Below, piece by piece: positions 11,939 to 23,328 of a stretch of 64,000 nucleotides of DNA. Position 1 is the first letter of the stretch; each line of letters opens with the position of its first letter. The position numbers and the translations under genes were made by a program. Origin of the DNA: Nymphalis io (Eukaryota; Arthropoda; Insecta; Lepidoptera; Nymphalidae); NCBI RefSeq assembly GCF_905147045.1, contig NC_065908.1, positions 9,672,001 to 9,736,000 of the forward strand, read 5' to 3'. The notes under the pieces are model-generated. The model was not told where the DNA came from and did no database searches. It saw only the letters and a list, made by a program, of their open reading frames with translations.

Positions 11939-12576
11939 AAATTATTTTCCCGTCAGAAATCCTAATCATTTTTCCATTGCTATAAACATATATATAATAA
12001 GAATACATATAGAAATTTACATTTTATGCTTAGGTATTACATATTGCCCCATAAAAAGCTAATAATACATAGTCTAGCAACAAAAAAGGGCAAATACTAA
12101 AAAATTCTAGATCAATGAAATTCCACAACTGTCAGTATAATTATTAACAAGCCCACGGTCCGCGCTTAGAATTAGCCGAGTCGGTGGAAAACTCGAATGA
12201 TTTTCTAATACGCGTCTGCCAGAGAAATTTGGCAAACGCGACCGCACGAGACAAAAATAATGTAGTACGCATACGAATCGCGTCTGATCCCAAGATCTGT
12301 CAATTTATTTATTGTTAGTGGTCATATAAAAATCAATTTATTTAACAAGTGTAAAATAATGTCTTGATGGAGTAATTACTTTAGTTTTAATATATAATCA
12401 TTGATATATTTTTTTAATTTAATTTTAAGTAAATTTAAATTTAGTACATAATATATTTTTATAATAGATGTACTGCTGTTGTTGTAATATTGAAAGAATA
12501 TTCATTAAAAAAGTTAGTGTAGAAATGTATCAAAATAAGGACTATTTCATAGTATATTACACAGTATTTATATGTA
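11939..12576. other. Non-coding stretch with a CpG-richer patch
   Basis: 12150-12285 is richer in CpG than its surroundings (GGTCCGCGCTTAGAATTAGC, CAAACGCGACCGCACGAGAC). It includes an imperfect inverted repeat CTGCCAG / TTTGGCA. It could be an old repeat or a regulatory patch, and nothing decides which. The rest is AT-rich with no features. Confidence 0.4.
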
Positions 12577-12944
12577 ATTGATGATGTTCTCCTGACTGAT
12601 TTCGACCACGGCAGCCAATCTCAAGGGAAATTAACCAAATGCGCCGAACGTATAAAAGTGCACAAGTGTGTGCGCAAACACAGGTGCAATCTTTATTCTA
12701 TCACTCTTATATTCCGATGGGACGGGGAATTCGACACGATTGGAAAGATTTCAAGTGCATAACCAACGATTTTACGTGCTTTATGAGGCATGGTAGTATA
12801 CACACTTCCAACTTTCAGACTCCGAACTATTATTGAGAATTTATCGACAGAAAAACCCAACAACTTTTATCGACACGACTCGGGTTTTAAACCCAGGACC
12901 TCGGGATCTGCGACCTTACTTCTCGCTACTAGCCTAACGAATCG
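12577..12944 (-). mobile_element. SINE family C copy
   Basis: Read on the minus strand, it starts with a tRNA-like head (TTAGGCTAGTAGCGAG as A-box region, GGGTTTAAAACCC as B-box region). It continues through the body and ends in a degraded ATC repeat. Alignment by eye with 19072-19446 covers the whole length, for example the shared CAAGTGTGTGCGCAAACACA and ACAGAAAAACCCAA on the plus strand. Confidence 0.75.
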
Positions 12945-13185
12945 TTTATAATTAAAAAAATATTTTAATTAATTTTTTTTAAACGTGAATTGTCTAATAT
13001 GACGTATTTAATGGCTTTATATTTAACATTATGATAATAATAATGTAGCGATGATGTTTACAGCTATTCGCTAGATTAATACATAATAAATTATTACAGA
13101 CATTTTAAAAACGTTCTATTATAAACATGTAATACTTAAAAATATTTTATAGTGTGGGATAATTATGGATAAATAGTTTTTCGAT

Positions 13186-13465
13186 GAAGCCAAGATGGTC
13201 CCGTGGTTGGAACGCGTGAGTCTTAACTGATGATCGTGGGTTCAAATCGGGCAAACACCACTGACTTTTCATATGCTTAATTTATGTTTATAATTCATCT
13301 CGTGCTTGAAGGTGAAGGAAAACATAGTGAGGAAACCTGCATGTGCCTAATTCCACTGAAATTCTATCACGTGTATTCCACCAACCCGCATTTGAATAGC
13401 GTGGTGGAATAAGCTACAAACCTTCTCCTCAAAAAAAGGAGAGGAGGCCTTAGTCCAGCAATAGA
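13186..13465 (+). mobile_element. SINE family B copy
   Basis: A complete head is present: AAGATGGTCCCGTGGTTGGA corresponds to an RNA polymerase III A box and GGGTTCAAATC to a B box. The body follows to GAGGAGGCCTTAGTCCAGCA. The 3' CACAGGCTGTTAC end is lost. Confidence 0.85.
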
Positions 13466-14023
13466 TATATAAATAGTGGAAATATATAAAGACTCAAATA
13501 TAATATATACATATAATTACATATAATTACTTGCGTCTAATTCACTTGTAAGTGTTTCAAGAATTGATTCTTGCATACCAACTATACGGTTAAGTTAAAG
13601 CTAGTAAACAATTTATACTAACTTTCTAGGAGCTGGCACGTTTGGATTCAGCAGTTTCAATCAATTTTAATGTTTAATTTATAGGGAAACGGATTAAAGT
13701 TACATGCTTTGCTGTTTAAGGTTAAACGGATCGAACACATGAGTTCAATGTAAGTTTTATTGTGCGTATATGTACAATAAACACGAATAAAAGTAATTTG
13801 AATATCATCAAATACCAAATGATCCTACAAACGACATTCGTCTGGAGTGCTTACTATATTTAGCTTCTAATTCAAACCAGACGTGTATCGGGTCGGTTGC
13901 GATTAGTGTCTATGTTGAAACGGAAATTACACGAATATTTGTACACAAACATTGTATACAGCAGCAAAATACTACACAGTAATCGCAATTGAATAACCAA
14001 TATAAGCGTCAATAGCGCAATGG
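13466..14023. other. Non-coding stretch
   Basis: No gene or recognisable repeat was seen. A short ATATAATTACATATAATTAC direct repeat lies at about 13503-13530. Confidence 0.5.
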
Positions 14024-14140
14024 TTTTCATTCCTATGTCGCAAGATCGATCCTGGTCAATTGGACTATTGTTCTCCCCAATCCTAACACAAGCTTACACT
14101 TAATAGGAGAGGTGAATAGAATAATTAGTAATTTCATTAA
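14024..14140 (+). mobile_element. tRNA-like SINE relic of a further family
   Basis: AATAGCGCAATGGTTTTCAT resembles an A-box region and GATCGATCCTGGTCAATT a B-box region. The body follows with CCCAATCCTAACACAAGCTT and AATAGGAGAGGTGAATAGAA. I recall this body type from other lepidopteran genomes. Only one copy is present here, so the assignment rests on resemblance alone. Confidence 0.4.
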
Positions 14141-15009
14141 AACGGGCATTGCTATTAATCGTATAATTATTTATTGTAAATATTATTATGTTTAGAGACT
14201 TGAGTTTTGGAGTTGTAATCAGTGAACATATTTTTAATTGATTGTCAAATTAGACTTGACCGAATGTGTTAGATCATTTCGTTAGCGATTTCGTACTCGT
14301 AAGAAAAAACAATGTATTACAATTCATAAGACACTAGCTAATGTTCATTGCTCGGCTTGCGTTGTTTGTAAACAATGATCCGATCCGGTGGTGCTACTGT
14401 GGTGATGTTCACTTATTGTGTATGTCTAACTAATTTCGGAGGATTAAACGATAAATAAAATGTAAGAAGAAACTTTCCACATCTTACACAACAAAAACTA
14501 CTATGCTCAGTAGCGAATCTCGACAGCGCGATTCAGGATGTGACAGATTCAATCAACGCCATCTATCGCTACCGAATACCGCCATTAACACTTATAACCA
14601 AATTCCATTAATATTGATTAAAAAACAGTTTTTCAAGCGTTAACGCTTTTGATTTGTCATGTTCCAAAATTATACATTTCTATATTAATATGTAAAGCAC
14701 CATTGGTCGCGAGGAATAGATATTATTACTTTTTTTTGTATGATAATAATAATTATAGTTTAGGTGTTTAAAAAAGAAAAGATCATAAGATTTTTAGAAT
14801 AAGGCGTGTGCCATCTCTTGGTTTAGTAAACTCGAAAATAACTCTGTCTGTCTGTTCGCTGTCACGGCTAATCCATTGAAACGATTTTAATGATGATGAT
14901 GGTAATCCGGCATTATTAATTTGACCTTCGAAAGAAAAAGACAGCAATATTTAACTAAACTTAACGTTTATAAGTAAGACCGTTAATTACAAAGCAATAT
15001 AATATGATC
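14141..15009. other. Non-coding stretch with degraded dispersed-repeat sequence
   Basis: 14800-14920 (GTGTGCCATCTCTTGGTTTA, then TCTGTCTGTCTGTTCGCTGT) has the look of old lepidopteran repeat sequence with a TGATGATGATGG tail. No gene was recognised. Confidence 0.4.
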
Positions 15010-15590
15010 AGTAACAGCCTGTTAATGTCCCACTGCTGGGCTAAGGCCTTCTCTCTCCATTTTGAGGTTTGGAGTTTATTCCACAACGTTGCTCCAATGC
15101 AGGTTGGTAGAATACACATGTGGCGGAATTTCAATGAAATAAGACACATGCAGGTTTCCTCACGATACTGGTGGTAGGGCTTTGTGCAAGCTCGTCTGGG
15201 TAGGTACCACCCACTCATCAGATATTCTACCGCAAAACAGCAATACTTGATATTGTTGTGTTCCGGTTTGAAGGGTGAGTGAGCCAGTGTAATTACAGGC
15301 ACAAGGGACATAAAATCTTAGTTCCCAAGGTTGGTGGCGCATTGGATATGTAAGCGATGGTTGACATTTCTTACAATGCCAATATCTAAGAGCGTTGGTG
15401 ACCACTTACCATCAGGTGGCCCATATGCTCGTCCGCTTTCCTATTCTATAAAAAAAAAAAACGATGTCTTCCTTCACCGTCAGATGAATTATAAACACAA
15501 ATTAAGCACATGAATATTCATTGGTGCTTGCCCGGGCTTGAACCCACAATCATCGGTTAATATTCACGAGTTCTAACCACTGGGTCATCT
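15010..15590 (-). mobile_element. SINE family B copy split by a SINE A insertion
   Basis: The minus-strand family B element runs from GTAACAGCCTGTTAATGTCC to the head complement CTAACCACTGGGTCATCT. It is interrupted after CACGAT at 15166 and resumes at 15461 with ACGATGTCTTCCTTCACC. The repeated ACGAT (15162-15166, 15461-15465) is the target duplication of the insert. Confidence 0.9.
15167..15460 (+). mobile_element. SINE family A, young full-length copy
   Basis: This is a complete element: head CTGGTGGTAGGGCTTTGTGC, B-box-like CCGGTTTGAAGGGTGAGTG, CTTACCATCAGGTGGCCC, TCCTATTCTATAAAA and a pure A tail. It sits inside a SINE B copy with a 5-bp target duplication. It is nearly identical over its length to the copy at 24703-25001, sharing the unusual variants GGATATGTAAGCGATGGTTG and TCTAAGAGCGTTGGTGA. 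The two therefore come from one recent source. Confidence 0.95.
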
Positions 15591-16442
15591 ATAATAATTT
15601 AATATATATTTAAAAGTGAAGTTATTATAACATTATTTAAATGTCTGTCAGTTACCTCAGTCCAAAAGGAAATTATTTATATTAAACAAACGGATTGAAA
15701 GAATGCCAGCAAAAAACCGCATTACAAATGTCTAAGGAAGTGTGAAGATTAATTGATAGCAGAGCAATTAACATATTATATTAACAGTTAATTAAGGATT
15801 TTTAACTCATCATATCACTTTATATATTATATACTAGCGGTGTTAACTGCGTCAAATTTGTGTTATACGTAGAATAATAAAAAATCATTTTATCGTAATA
15901 AAGCCTGTTCGGAGGAAATCGAGACCAATGATAGAACCTCAGTCAAACAAACGAACAAACAATAATTTGTACAGTAACTATTTTTAATTTTTCTTTGTAT
16001 GATAATAATAATTACTTAGCTGGCGCACGCGATTTCGCCCGCGTAAAAGCCAATGTTATTATTTTTATTTTATGAACAAACACACGGTTTATACTGCTTT
16101 ATTAAATGTGTTGATATTTATGGAAATAAATTATACAATTATTTGTTATAATGATGATGATATCCTTCTCGCCTACTCAACAACAGTAGGTGTATTATTA
16201 GTTAAAATGTTTTTGTAGTGTGCACACACACAAATGCACTCTATTCATTCACTCGCTAAATCCGATACGACCGTAAAGAGTCACAGACACGTATCTTCAA
16301 ACGGACGGGAGCTAGTATTACTTGACAGAACAGCCTTTATTTTATCCTTCTATAAATATAGAAACACGAAACCAATATTATATTGCAACTGATTTTAAAA
16401 TGCCATTAGATTTGTTTAAATTAATTTTTTTTATTAAATTTG
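15591..16442. other. Non-coding stretch with degraded repeats
   Basis: 15835-16060 carries GCGCACGCGATTTCGCCCGC and an AAACAAACGAACAAACAATA segment, typical of old LINE 3' or dispersed repeats. 16205-16320 is a fragment of SINE family C (CACACACAAATGCACTCTAT and AATCCGATACGACCGTAAAG). No gene was seen. Confidence 0.45.
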
Positions 16443-16988
16443 TCAGGCGGACGGACAAAGTCATTGGTATTGTAAGGAATATTAAACAAAAGTCTTAAGT
16501 CCACGCGAGCTGGTTCTCGATGTCACCGCCTAACTGTGACATCAATTCCATCGCAAACAAAGAAATTTGGCAACTCCTTTCTTTGTCGCACTTCCAAAAA
16601 ATGGAATTCCTTACCAGCTCACGTGTTCCCCTCCTCTTACAACCCGGGTTCCTTCAAACGAGGCGTGAAGAGGCATCTTGCGGGCCGGCAAGGCGAAGGC
16701 GGCTCGTGCAGAACGTTTTTCCCGTCTGTACTGGCCGTCGTCGCGTTTGGACTCTACTACCACTTACCATCAGGTGGAGTAGAGTCATTTGCCCTCCCGG
16801 CGAATATAAAAAAAAAAAAAAAAACATCTCCTACGTTGACGCTACCAACCTCGGGAAGTAAGATGTTATGTCCCTTGTGCCGGTGTTCAGGCCGGAACAC
16901 ATCAATATTAACTATTGCTATTTGGCGGTAAAATATATGATGAGCGGGTGCAAACTAGACAGACGGGCTTGCAAAACGCCCTAACATC
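16443..16988 (-). mobile_element. SINE family A copy split by a LINE insertion
   Basis: The left part 16443-16492 (AGGCGGACGGACAAAGTCAT, TTGTAAGGAATATTAA) and the right part from about 16826 (CTACCAACCTCGGGAAGTAA to GACGGGCTTGCAAAACGCCC) are the two halves of one minus-strand family A element. A 330-bp LINE 3' end lies between them. Both halves are diverged, as expected of the older host element. Confidence 0.75.
16494..16825 (+). mobile_element. 5'-truncated LINE 3' end with poly-A tail
   Basis: The plus strand encodes TSKKWNSLPAHVFPSSY followed by N-P-G-S-F-K-R. That is the C-terminal end of a non-LTR reverse transcriptase polyprotein of jockey-like type. A 3' untranslated region with CTACCACTTACCATCAGGTG and a poly-A run (16807-16824) follows. 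The copy at 50554-50868 on the minus strand is nearly identical, so the family has been active recently. The shared ACCACTTACCATCAGGTGG motif is also the 3' block of SINE family A. Confidence 0.8.
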
Positions 16989-17114
16989 ATGAAAAGTTTT
17001 AACTTGAAATACTAATTTTTCTTTCACCATAGTTTTTGTTGTGAATGAAATCGGAATTGAACTTAAATAATTCAAGAAGTTTCTATAGATTTACAGATAA
17101 CTGTATCTTTAAAG

Positions 17115-17356
17115 TGCCGAGATGGCCTAGTGGTTAGAACGCGTGAATCTTAACCGATGATAGTGGGTTCAAATTCCGGACAAGCACCACTGAATTTCCA
17201 TGTTCTTAATTTGTGTTTATAATTTCATTGAATTTCTGCCACATGTGTATTTTACCAACCCGCATTGGAGCAGCGTAGTGGAATAAGCTCCAAAAAACCT
17301 TCACCTCAAAAAGGAGGGGAGGCCTTAGCCCAGCAGTGGGACATTAACAGGTTGTT
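17115..17356 (+). mobile_element. SINE family B copy with a 15-bp target duplication
   Basis: The head is very well preserved: GCCGAGATGGCCTAGTGGTT (A box) and GGGTTCAAATTCC (B box). About 60 bp of the central body are deleted between TTTATAATT and TCATTGAATTTCTG. The perfect direct repeat ACTGTATCTTTAAAG at 17100-17114 and 17357-17371 bounds it. Confidence 0.95.
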
Positions 17357-17371
17357 ACTGTATCTTTAAAG

Positions 17372-17833
17372 CATAAATATAAGTATAAGTTATGTGTTCT
17401 TTGTTGTTAACAACGTACTCGTAGTTTGTGTTAATGCATTAATACATTGAATCGCAACACGTAAATTACTAGTTATAATAAAATACTTATACGATACGAC
17501 ACACAGCCCACGCGCAACCACAATTAGTAAATCTAAATCCTACTCAATTATGATTTCAATAAATTTTAGAAGAGATTAGATATAGATTGATAAATAATTA
17601 TGAAAAGCAAAATTTAAAGCGCGCACGCGCCAATAGTTATAATACATGGCGATGCGACTGACGCAAACACACGTGAAATAATTATATATAGATATCGGTT
17701 GTGAATATACTGAATAACGTTACAAAACAATTAATTCAAAGGTACTTGAAAGTTTTTATCTATTAATTGCTACTAAAATCAAATAAATCAATTAATCAAA
17801 ATGTTAAGAAACTGTAGAGATAATTCAGATAGG
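17372..17833. other. Non-coding stretch
   Basis: No gene was seen. A short CpG-bearing segment (AAAGCGCGCACGCGCCAATA near 17615) stands out from the AT background without further support. Confidence 0.5.
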
Positions 17834-18087
17834 TTTTTTTATGATTATTATACCTATTAGGCAGGTCGACTAGTAAGTCACCTGATGGTAGGCAACACCG
17901 CCTTTAGACATTCGCATTATACTAAATATTAAACATACTCCAACGAGCCACCAACCCTTAGGTACTAAGTTGTCCCTTTAGCCTCTAATTACACTGGTTC
18001 ACTCACCGTTCAAACCGGAACACAACAATAAATACTAGGTATTGAAAATTTGATGAGTTGTGATACCACCTCCGTTTGTACAAAGTG
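17834..18087 (-). mobile_element. SINE family A copy, diverged
   Basis: The minus-strand order is complete (T-rich tail complement, GTCACCTGATGGTAGGCAAC, GAGCCACCAACCCTTAGGTA, TTCAAACCGGAACACAACAA). It has many substitutions and a degraded head at its right end. Confidence 0.8.
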
Positions 18088-18144
18088 TACTTGTAATTAG
18101 TTAACATGTTATATATAATTTTATACAGTTGATAAGCCAGTATG

Positions 18145-18245
18145 CTAAGCGCGTTGTTATATTTTTTTCTCACAATGAGTCGATCCAGTACTCGAACCTA
18201 GGATTTCAAAATCAGCCTCATAGCCACTAGACCAGAGATGTATTG
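18145..18245 (-). mobile_element. tRNA-like SINE head
   Basis: The minus strand reads TCTGGTCTAGTGGCTATGAG, a good A box, then TAGGTTCGAGTACTGGATC, a good B box. The spacing is tRNA-like. The sequence continues into ordinary AT-rich DNA without a folded acceptor stem, so it is a SINE head or tRNA relic rather than a working tRNA gene. Confidence 0.5.
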
Positions 18246-18984
18246 AGATAAAAAAAAAAGTTATTTAAAATAGCATAAACATCTGCTCACATTAAAACGT
18301 TATAAGAGGCTCGTCGGTACTTATAACGTTTATAGTTTTGAAAACAAAAATATTTGCAAGGAGACCGAACGTAAAGTCTAGGATTTAAGTGTTATTTTAG
18401 ATTTGTGTCAATAAATTGAAGCTGAACTTTGCGTGTGTAAACACTCGTTTAAAATTAAGGCGCAGCTACACATAAAGTGTATTATATTATATTACTCTAG
18501 TCGAGTCGTAAAAATATCATTCGTTTTGATTTCATTTTGATTTGTGTATGTCTATACTTATTGCATAATAACGTTGTATTTATTGTATGTGTGGATTGTA
18601 TGTTTTTGGGAGGAAGGACGTGTGATGTTGAAATAGATACGATTCATTTCCGAGTGTAATCATTTCATTTAAAGTTTATTCAGAGCTTAAGATAGGACTG
18701 TGCCAACGTTTATGAAATTCGAACTTGAAGCTTCAACGTAATACATGAGATGACGCGTTAGTAGAGATCGCTAGCACTGGATGCTGTGTTACAATCGCGA
18801 TTCCTGCTTATGATGAATTTTCGTATTTTTTTAAAACCGTTACTTTATTGAATTTATGTCGCGACCAATTCTAGTAGAAACCAATGAGTAATAATGTTAC
18901 TGAAACTCGTATTATATTAATGAACAAGATAGTAATTATCGTGGATATCAAATTTTGAGCTGCTACTGAAAATTTCAATAATAT
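18246..18984. other. Non-coding stretch
   Basis: No gene or clear repeat was seen. Confidence 0.5.
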
Positions 18985-19056
18985 AACCGAGATGGTTAAA
19001 AAAAAAAGAAGTGAAGGCCTTAGGCCAGCAGTGTGACATTTGCAGGCTGTTACTTT
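18985..19056 (+). mobile_element. SINE family B remnant with a large internal deletion
   Basis: ACCGAGATGG of the head is joined through an A-run directly to GAAGGCCTTAGGCCAGCAGT and GCAGGCTGTTACT of the tail. Roughly 230 bp of body are missing. Confidence 0.65.
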
Positions 19057-19071
19057 AATTTACTTTAATAA

Positions 19072-19446
19072 TAATAATAATGTCCTCCAGACTGATTTCG
19101 GCCACGGCGGCCAATCTCAAGAGAGATTAGCCACCTACGCAGGAGATATTATAGTGTACAAGTGTGTGCGCAAACACAGGTGCACTCTTTATTCCCTAAC
19201 TCTCATAATCCGATGGGATGGCAATCCGATACGATCGGAAAGAGTTCAGGCGCAGGACCAACGGCTTTACGTGCTTTCCGAGGCACGGGAGTGTACACAC
19301 TTATATCTTCCAGACTCTGGGCTGCTACTGAGAATTTTCTGACAGAAAAACCCAATAACTTTTCATTGGCCCGAACTGATAATTGAACCTCCTCCTCCTC
19401 CAGATCTGCGGCCTTACATCAAGCCACAACACCAACGAGGCAGTAC
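19072..19446 (-). mobile_element. SINE family C copy with a 15-bp target duplication
   Basis: This is the best-preserved family C member. Its minus-strand head (GCCTCGTTGGTGTTGTGGCT, then GAGGTTCAATTATC) is tRNA-like. The body ends in an ATT trinucleotide repeat at 19072-19080. The direct repeat AATTTACTTTAATAA lies at 19057-19071 and 19447-19461. Short ORFs at 19040-19386 fall inside it and are not genes. Confidence 0.9.
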
Positions 19447-19461
19447 AATTTACTTTAATAA

Positions 19462-20177
19462 CAATTTCTTCAAATAGATGTTTTTATTGTACCGACATGA
19501 AATTTGAAAACAGGATTTCGAGGCCTGGAAACTTATAAGCCATAAGACCAAGGGAACAGAACAGCATGATAAAGCACTTTCTAAGATTATCTATTTTTTA
19601 ATCTCTAATAGTTTATCATTTTTAACCGATTTTACGCATTTTATAAACATATGTTAAAATTTTATTCAAATTCCTAAATGGATTAATTTAGTATATATAA
19701 TTTAGCGGTGCAGAGAGGCAACAGTGCCAGCGTCTTGGGTACAATGCCACAGGACAATCTTTTAGACGGCGTGTTTCTGCTTTCAATTTGTAATGTGTAT
19801 ATTGTTTTTTTTATTTTAATTTTGTATTTTATAAAAATGTCTGTATGTTAGGTCCCCCAATAATATACTAAATTAATCCATTTAAAAATTGTATTATTAA
19901 AATATTTTATAAATAAACAATAATTATAAGTTTTTGTTGATATAAAATGTGCATACAATTAGCAAAAGGGAATGATATATAAATAAACACCAAGGCCGTT
20001 TGGCGCTGGCCTTTATAAAGACACTGTCTACAGAAGTTACGGTCAGTAACCTTGTTGAAAACAATACACAAGAAACAATAGAATTTCGTAAATAATAGTA
20101 ATAATTACTCTTAACGTCCCTTTGTATAAAACGATTATTTTTCGATACTTTTATATTGAAATTGCCTATTTGCTATT
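19462..20177. other. Non-coding stretch
   Basis: No gene or recognisable repeat was seen. Confidence 0.5.
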
Positions 20178-20686
20178 CCGCCTGACTGTCACTGTGGAAG
20201 GTGGTCACTACAGCCTCTATATGCGCTATTAGAAATAATAACTAATGCTCCACCAGCTAGGGTACTAAGATGCTATGTCCCTTGCCTGTAATTACATTGG
20301 CTCACTCTTTTTTTTATATAGAATAGGAAGGCGGACGAGCATATGGGCCACCTGGTGGTAAGTGGTCACCAAAAGCCCTTAGACATTGGCATTGTAAGAA
20401 ATGTCAACCATCGCTTACATAGCCAATGCGCCACCAACCTTGGGAACTAAGATTTTATGTCCTTTGTGCCTGTAATTACACTGGCTCACTCACCCTTCAA
20501 ACCGGAACACAACAATAACAAGTACTGCTGTTTTGCGGCAGAATATCTGATGAGTGGGTGGTACCTACCCAGACGAGCTTGCACAAAGCTCGACCACCAG
20601 TAAACTCACCCTTCAAACCGGTCTAATCTGATGAATAGGTGCCACCTACACAGGCGGACTTGCATTAACAAAAGTCCTACCACCAC
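20178..20686 (-). mobile_element. Older SINE family A copy, host of a younger one
   Basis: The two halves are 20178-20307 and 20604-20686. The left half ends GTAATTACATTGGCTCACTC and the right half resumes ACTCACCCTTCAAACCGG. This places the insertion inside the ACTCACCC block and leaves an ACTC direct repeat (20304-20307, 20604-20607). Both halves show more changes than the insert. Confidence 0.9.
20308..20603 (-). mobile_element. Young SINE family A copy nested in SINE A
   Basis: A full-length minus-strand element runs from a T-rich tail complement at 20308 to CGACCACCAGTAA at 20603. All family blocks are intact, including GGAAGGCGGACGAGCATATG and CCACCAACCTTGGGAACTAA. Confidence 0.95.
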
Positions 20687-21590
20687 GTATTCTTTTCATT
20701 AAAAAAGTTAACATAAAAAACCCATATCAACCTTAGAATTATTAATTTTATAACGATCATAAATGGTGATAGAATCTTGTTCATATGTGGGAATAAAAGT
20801 ATCGATTTCATCGTGCAACATCTGAGTCATTTGGTTAAAGAGACACGCGGACAGCGAACAAGGTTTGTCATGGCGTGACTCACGCGGACGCTGTCTCGTT
20901 AACTTATATATGAATACCACACTGATCTGTAATACTAACATATCTTGTCTGTACAATGTTGCGGTGATATACACTTGTTATTATTATACTAATCCGTACG
21001 AGTGACTGTGAGCATATAATATAGGGATGTCAAATTATGAAGCCACGGAATATTAATACGAGAACTAAATAGAAACTTTTAACCCCAAGTTTCTGACGTC
21101 ACGATCAATTCGAATCCTGGGTTATGGTATTGTATTCTACAACAGAATCTAAAAGATAATTTTGAGTTTAGCAATTAATAAACTTGAAGCTCATATTATA
21201 AGGTTGATTAAAAAGAGTAATTACTAAATTTCTTACCGATTCGTTTATGTAGAATCTAGATTCCAAACCAGCGATAGAGATAATTTAATTTTTTTGTAAA
21301 ATAATGATTGAATAAAGCTTGTATTAAGTAATTTTTGTTATATATTTTTTCATAGCAATAAACGATGCGTTAGTCTAATAATATAACAGACGGCCAAATC
21401 TACGAACAAATTGTAACTTTATCGCATTTGAATCGAAGCGTGATCGTTGTCGTTTATCCGTTTTCCTATTCTTTAATTTTATTATCGACTATTGGCATAA
21501 TAATTAATAATTAACTTTGTTTTAACGTATCGGTATAAGTTAACCAATATTATGGTAAACATTATATATATTAATAGATTCAATGTTAGC
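20687..21590. other. Non-coding stretch with a doubtful minus-strand ORF
   Basis: The minus-strand frame at 20708-20974 ends with codons for LHDEIDTFIPTYEQDSITIY, which looks somewhat coding. It has no recognised relative and no convincing splice context. A TGACTCA (AP-1-like) site sits in the palindromic GCGTGACTCACGC at about 20874. The rest is AT-rich. Confidence 0.35.
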
Positions 21591-21805
21591 AACAGTCAGC
21601 AAAAGTCCCACAGTTGGACAAAGTCCTCTCATATCCTGTGTAAGATAAAAATGTTTATTTCGTCACTCTACTTACAGATGCAAGTTTCCATGTTTTCTTT
21701 TACCATCGAGAACGAGATGGATTATAAAAACAAACAAGCACGTGGAAAATCTAGCGTTTGCCCGGATTTGAGCTCACGTAATTCGGTTAAGATTACCGTC
21801 TCTCG
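21591..21805 (-). mobile_element. Degenerate SINE family B copy
   Basis: The minus-strand family order can be followed with many substitutions: AGTCCCACAGTTGGACAAAG, GATGCAAGTTTCCATGTTTT, GAGATGGATTATAAAAACAA and TTTGCCCGGATTTGAGCTCA. Confidence 0.7.
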
Positions 21806-22045
21806 GCTATAATTACGTAATGAAACAAATCAAATATTACGTAAACTAATGTGGGTGTAGTTACTAACAACAGAAACGAAATCTGACCAATAACATTATC
21901 GGATGTGACGATATAAAACAGTAAACGCAGACACACTGCACGGTCAGCACATGTTAACATCTAAGATTAATGTTGTCCTGACCGTTTTTCAACTAAGACT
22001 ACCCAAATCAAAGATTATGTAGGGCAGTTTGCGTAAAACTTACTT

Positions 22046-22392
22046 CGTGGTAGGACTTGTGCAAATCTGGGTAGGTGCTACCCACTCATCAGATATTTAT
22101 TAATATTAGGTACTCTTGTGTTCCAGTTTGCAGGGTGAGTAAGCCAGTGTAACTACAGGCACAAGGAACATAACATCTTAATTCCCCAAGGTTGGAGTCG
22201 CATTGGTTATGTGAGGAATGGTTATTATTTCTTAGCACCAATGGCTATGGGCGCATGCCACCTTATTTTATAATTTAAAAAATTTAGTATTCTCTGTTCG
22301 CAACCTCTCATAACCCTATAGAATCATCGCAGGACCAGCCTTTATGGGGTGGCGAATCTGGAATTGAATTAGCCACTAGACCTATCATCGGT
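22046..22392 (+). mobile_element. SINE family A copy followed by a SINE C fragment
   Basis: 22046-22280 is a diverged plus-strand family A element (GTGGTAGGACTTGTGCAAAT, CTACCCACTCATCAGATATT, CCCCAAGGTTGGAGTCGCAT) with a shortened 3' end. 22286-22392 resembles part of family C (AACCTCTCATAACCCTATAG, CGCAGGACCAGCCTTTATG) on the opposite strand. It is short and degraded. Confidence 0.65.
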
Positions 22393-22610
22393 CTAAAATC
22401 ATATCTACAGACAAAATAAATTATATTATATATAAAGATATTTTTAAATAGATTCTAAAAGATAAACCAATTTTTTTTAACCTTAATTGTATGCTGTAAA
22501 TACAGTTCGCATAGTGCCTTGAAAGTTAAAGAACAAGATTTTTATTCCACACAAAATTACGTTCGTTTCTAAATTCGTTAATTTCCGTGCCGGATCTTAA
22601 AATTTAATTA

Positions 22611-22685
22611 TCTATATATATAATATATAATTTAATTATAATATATAATTTAATTAAAATTATTATAATATATAATTTAATTAAG
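22611..22685. repeat. AT-only tandem repeat
   Basis: Three to four imperfect copies of a 19-23 bp unit, ATAATATATAATTTAATTA, lie in tandem. The pure AT composition and TATA-rich palindromic units suggest slippage-prone DNA. No function is implied. Confidence 0.8.
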
Positions 22686-23328
22686 TGTTTAGTTTTTTTG
22701 CCAGTTTTTCTCCACATTAAAAGCCCGTCCGTGGTAGCGTTACTTTAAATTCATTCTTATTAATTTACGATGATTAACTTGTAATTTGTTTTAAATAGAT
22801 CAGGTTATAATTAAATGACGATTTCCAAATGCTTGCAAAAACTTATTTGAACGATGTACGTTGAAATATTAATTTGCAATATTGCTTTATTATATTTATT
22901 GAAAGTGAATTTTAAATTATATTTAAATTAATACAGTTTTTACTGTCATACGATTTAATAAAACAAAGCCTAAATTTTGCTTTAAGCTGAACCTAATCTA
23001 CATGTAAAAACCGCAAGAAAATTTATTCTGTAGTTTCAGAGATAAGCGTATAAATGCATATGTTTATATGACTGATAGATAGACAGACAAAAAAGTAAGA
23101 TTTTCGTGTTTCGTTACTCTATTTTTATCGCCTACACTTGTTTCTTGATAAATTTATTTAATGTTACATACGGTTTCTCTTTATTATAAGTATAGTATGC
23201 TATATATATTCTTTTCAATTGTATAATCAAATCATAAATTAATTAATTTATGTTATATAATCATTATATATTCTTCCATCTACACAATTTTTATAATATT
23301 ATTCAAACAATAAGCCTACTGAACGGCA
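22686..23328. other. Non-coding stretch
   Basis: No gene or dispersed repeat was recognised. It may be 3' flank of the candidate exon that follows. Confidence 0.45.

Noticed and set aside
12577..12944. Protein-coding ORFs within the segment
   Set aside because: The same sequence recurs at 19072 and elsewhere as SINE family C, so the frames are not genes.
18165..18240. tRNA gene on the minus strand
   Set aside because: A and B boxes are present, but no acceptor stem pairs and the sequence is of SINE-head type.
20708..20974. 88-codon minus-strand ORF
   Set aside because: The end looks coding but there is no recognised family. It adjoins a SINE and may be an old repeat.
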